Below, piece by piece: positions 63,084 to 64,000 of a stretch of DNA of 64,000 nt; within the stretch, counting starts at the first letter, position 1; every line of letters begins with the position of its first letter. This DNA comes from Sphingobacterium sp. UBA4616. GTDB lineage: Bacteria; Bacteroidota; Bacteroidia; Sphingobacteriales; Sphingobacteriaceae. Under the pieces are notes generated by a model. That model saw only the letters and a list, made by a program, of their open reading frames with translations, did not search any database and had not been told where the DNA came from. The DNA lies in assembly GCA_002386525.1 (NCBI GenBank), contig DGIS01000008.1:186001-250000 (forward strand). Direction: 5' to 3'. The position numbers and the translations under genes are program-made.

Positions 63084-64000
63084 ATGTCGTTAATAGATTT
63101 ATCAAGACGCGTGGCGTTGGGAATAGATATTGGGGGGACCAATACGAAGTTTGGCGTGGTCAATCATCGCGGTGAAGTGCTTGAAAAAGGAAGCATAAAA
63201 ACAGATGATTATGAGACAGTAGAAGAGTTTATTGATGCGCTGTATGAAAAAGCACTTCCTTTAATTGAAAATTTTGGTGGCAAAGACAGTTTCGATGGAA
63301 TTGGGGTTGGAGCGCCAGACGCAAATTATTATACTGGAACAATAGATCATGCGCCCAATCTTCCGTGGAAGGGCGTCATTCATTTCAGTGATTTAATGAC
63401 TACCAAGTTTAGTATTCCTTGTACCATCACCAATGATGCCAATGCCGCGGCTTATGGTGAAATGCTTTTTGGCGCAGCTCGAGGAATGAAAGATTTTATT
63501 ATGATTACCTTGGGTACAGGTGTCGGGAGTGGTATTGTGGCTGGAGGGAAGCTTATTTATGGGCATGACGGATTTGCGGGGGAGTTAGGTCATACGATTG
63601 TGAAACCCGGGGGGAGAAAACATTGGAGCACAGGTTCTGAGGGAAGTTTAGAGGCCTATGCTTCCGCTACTGGAATAACCATCACGGCAAAGAAAATGCG
63701 GGCTGAATTTCCCGAATCGATGTTAAATCAATATCCTGAAGATGCTATAAATTCCAAAACTGTTCATGAATGTGCGTTGAAGGGTGACGCAATTGCCATC
63801 GAAGTATTCCGATATACAGGGCAGAAGCTTGGTGAGGCGTTGGCTAATTTTGTGATGTTTTCATCTCCTGAAGCAATTCTTTTATTTGGCGGTGTCATTA
63901 AAGCCGGAGATTTTATATTGAAGCCCGCTAAATTGCATATGGAAAGAAATCTTTTTCCTTTGTTTAGGAATAAAGTGAAACTTGTCTTTAGTGAATTGGA
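63084..64000 (+). CDS. ROK-family sugar kinase (cut by window edge)
   Basis: The frame begins MSLIDLSRRVALGIDIGGTN and runs past the window end; about 305 residues are visible. The ATP phosphate loop is DIGGTNTKFG (residues 15-24). The catalytic Asp118 lies in TITNDANAAAYGE, and ITLGTGVGSGIVAGG and the HTIVKPGGR segment follow. The usual ROK zinc motif CxCGxxGC reads W-S-T-G-S-E-G-S here (residues 181-188), so all three Cys are lost although His170 remains. It probably phosphorylates glucose or a related hexose with ATP in the cytosol. The sugar is not certain. Confidence 0.9.
   Translation, partial: MSLIDLSRRVALGIDIGGTNTKFGVVNHRGEVLEKGSIKTDDYETVEEFIDALYEKALPLIENFGGKDSFDGIGVGAPDANYYTGTIDHAPNLPWKGVIHFSDLMTTKFSIPCTITNDANAAAYGEMLFGAARGMKDFIMITLGTGVGSGIVAGGKLIYGHDGFAGELGHTIVKPGGRKHWSTGSEGSLEAYASATGITITAKKMRAEFPESMLNQYPEDAINSKTVHECALKGDAIAIEVFRYTGQKLGEALANFVMFSSPEAILLFGGVIKAGDFILKPAKLHMERNLFPLFRNKVKLVFSEL

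Noticed and set aside
1..64000. CRISPR arrays, transposons, prophage, rRNA or tRNA genes
   Set aside because: No repeat-spacer pattern, transposase, integrase, phage gene or RNA gene was recognised by reading; a tRNA could be missed without a covariance search.

Overview
The window is chromosomal DNA from a Bacteroidota bacterium, most likely a Sphingobacteriaceae member such as Sphingobacterium. The genus is an inference. The phylum rests on the SusC/SusD pair, the hybrid two-component regulator with an AraC output, LytS/LytTR pairs, many lipoproteins with Bacteroidota-style leaders, and several exact matches to the Bacteroidota -7 promoter element TAnnTTTG. No rRNA, tRNA, CRISPR array, insertion sequence or phage gene was recognised. 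Both ends cut through genes: an RND permease at the left and a ROK sugar kinase at the right.

Left part (1-9.2 kb): a TolC/RND efflux operon lies divergent from a LytS-type kinase and LytTR regulator. A LysR regulator follows, divergent from an MdaB-like quinone reductase and a YgiN-like monooxygenase, which together resemble the E. coli quinone redox pair. Then come a small lipoprotein, a YggS PLP-homeostasis protein and a large MscS channel. Middle-left (9.3-24.8 kb) holds a secreted glutaminase-A-like DUF4965 protein, a TPR lipoprotein histidine kinase with its LytTR regulator, small membrane and secreted proteins, an HPP membrane protein and a GNAT acetyltransferase. It also holds a five-helix membrane protein with a DUF2931-like tail, a tiny membrane protein overlapping an ABC ATPase, a YceI lipoprotein divergent from an HxlR regulator, a lone receiver protein and a GT39-type glycosyltransferase.

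Centre (24.8-40.3 kb): a polysaccharide utilisation locus. A 1354-residue hybrid sensor/AraC regulator is transcribed away from GH105, DUF2264, a BNR-type beta-propeller and a second DUF2264 protein. After a terminator come SusC and SusD, then a strong terminator. The enzyme set points to a uronic-acid-containing glycan that is opened by a lyase and trimmed by GH105. This assignment is inferred from family content.

Right part (40.3-64 kb): a GhrA-like hydroxyacid dehydrogenase, an M48 membrane metalloprotease, a DinB-like protein, and a 1999-residue alpha-2-macroglobulin-like protein. That protein carries both a CxEQ thioester-type motif and an embedded SusC-type carboxypeptidase-like/TonB-plug segment; it is the most unusual gene of the window. 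It is followed by a second RND efflux operon headed by a small His-rich membrane protein, a YoaK-type membrane protein, a lipoprotein, a 58-residue DUF6496-like protein, a GH2 enzyme, an M13 metallopeptidase and a ROK kinase.

All functional calls come from reading motifs and translated sequence. No database search was run, so family names for weakly conserved proteins are provisional.
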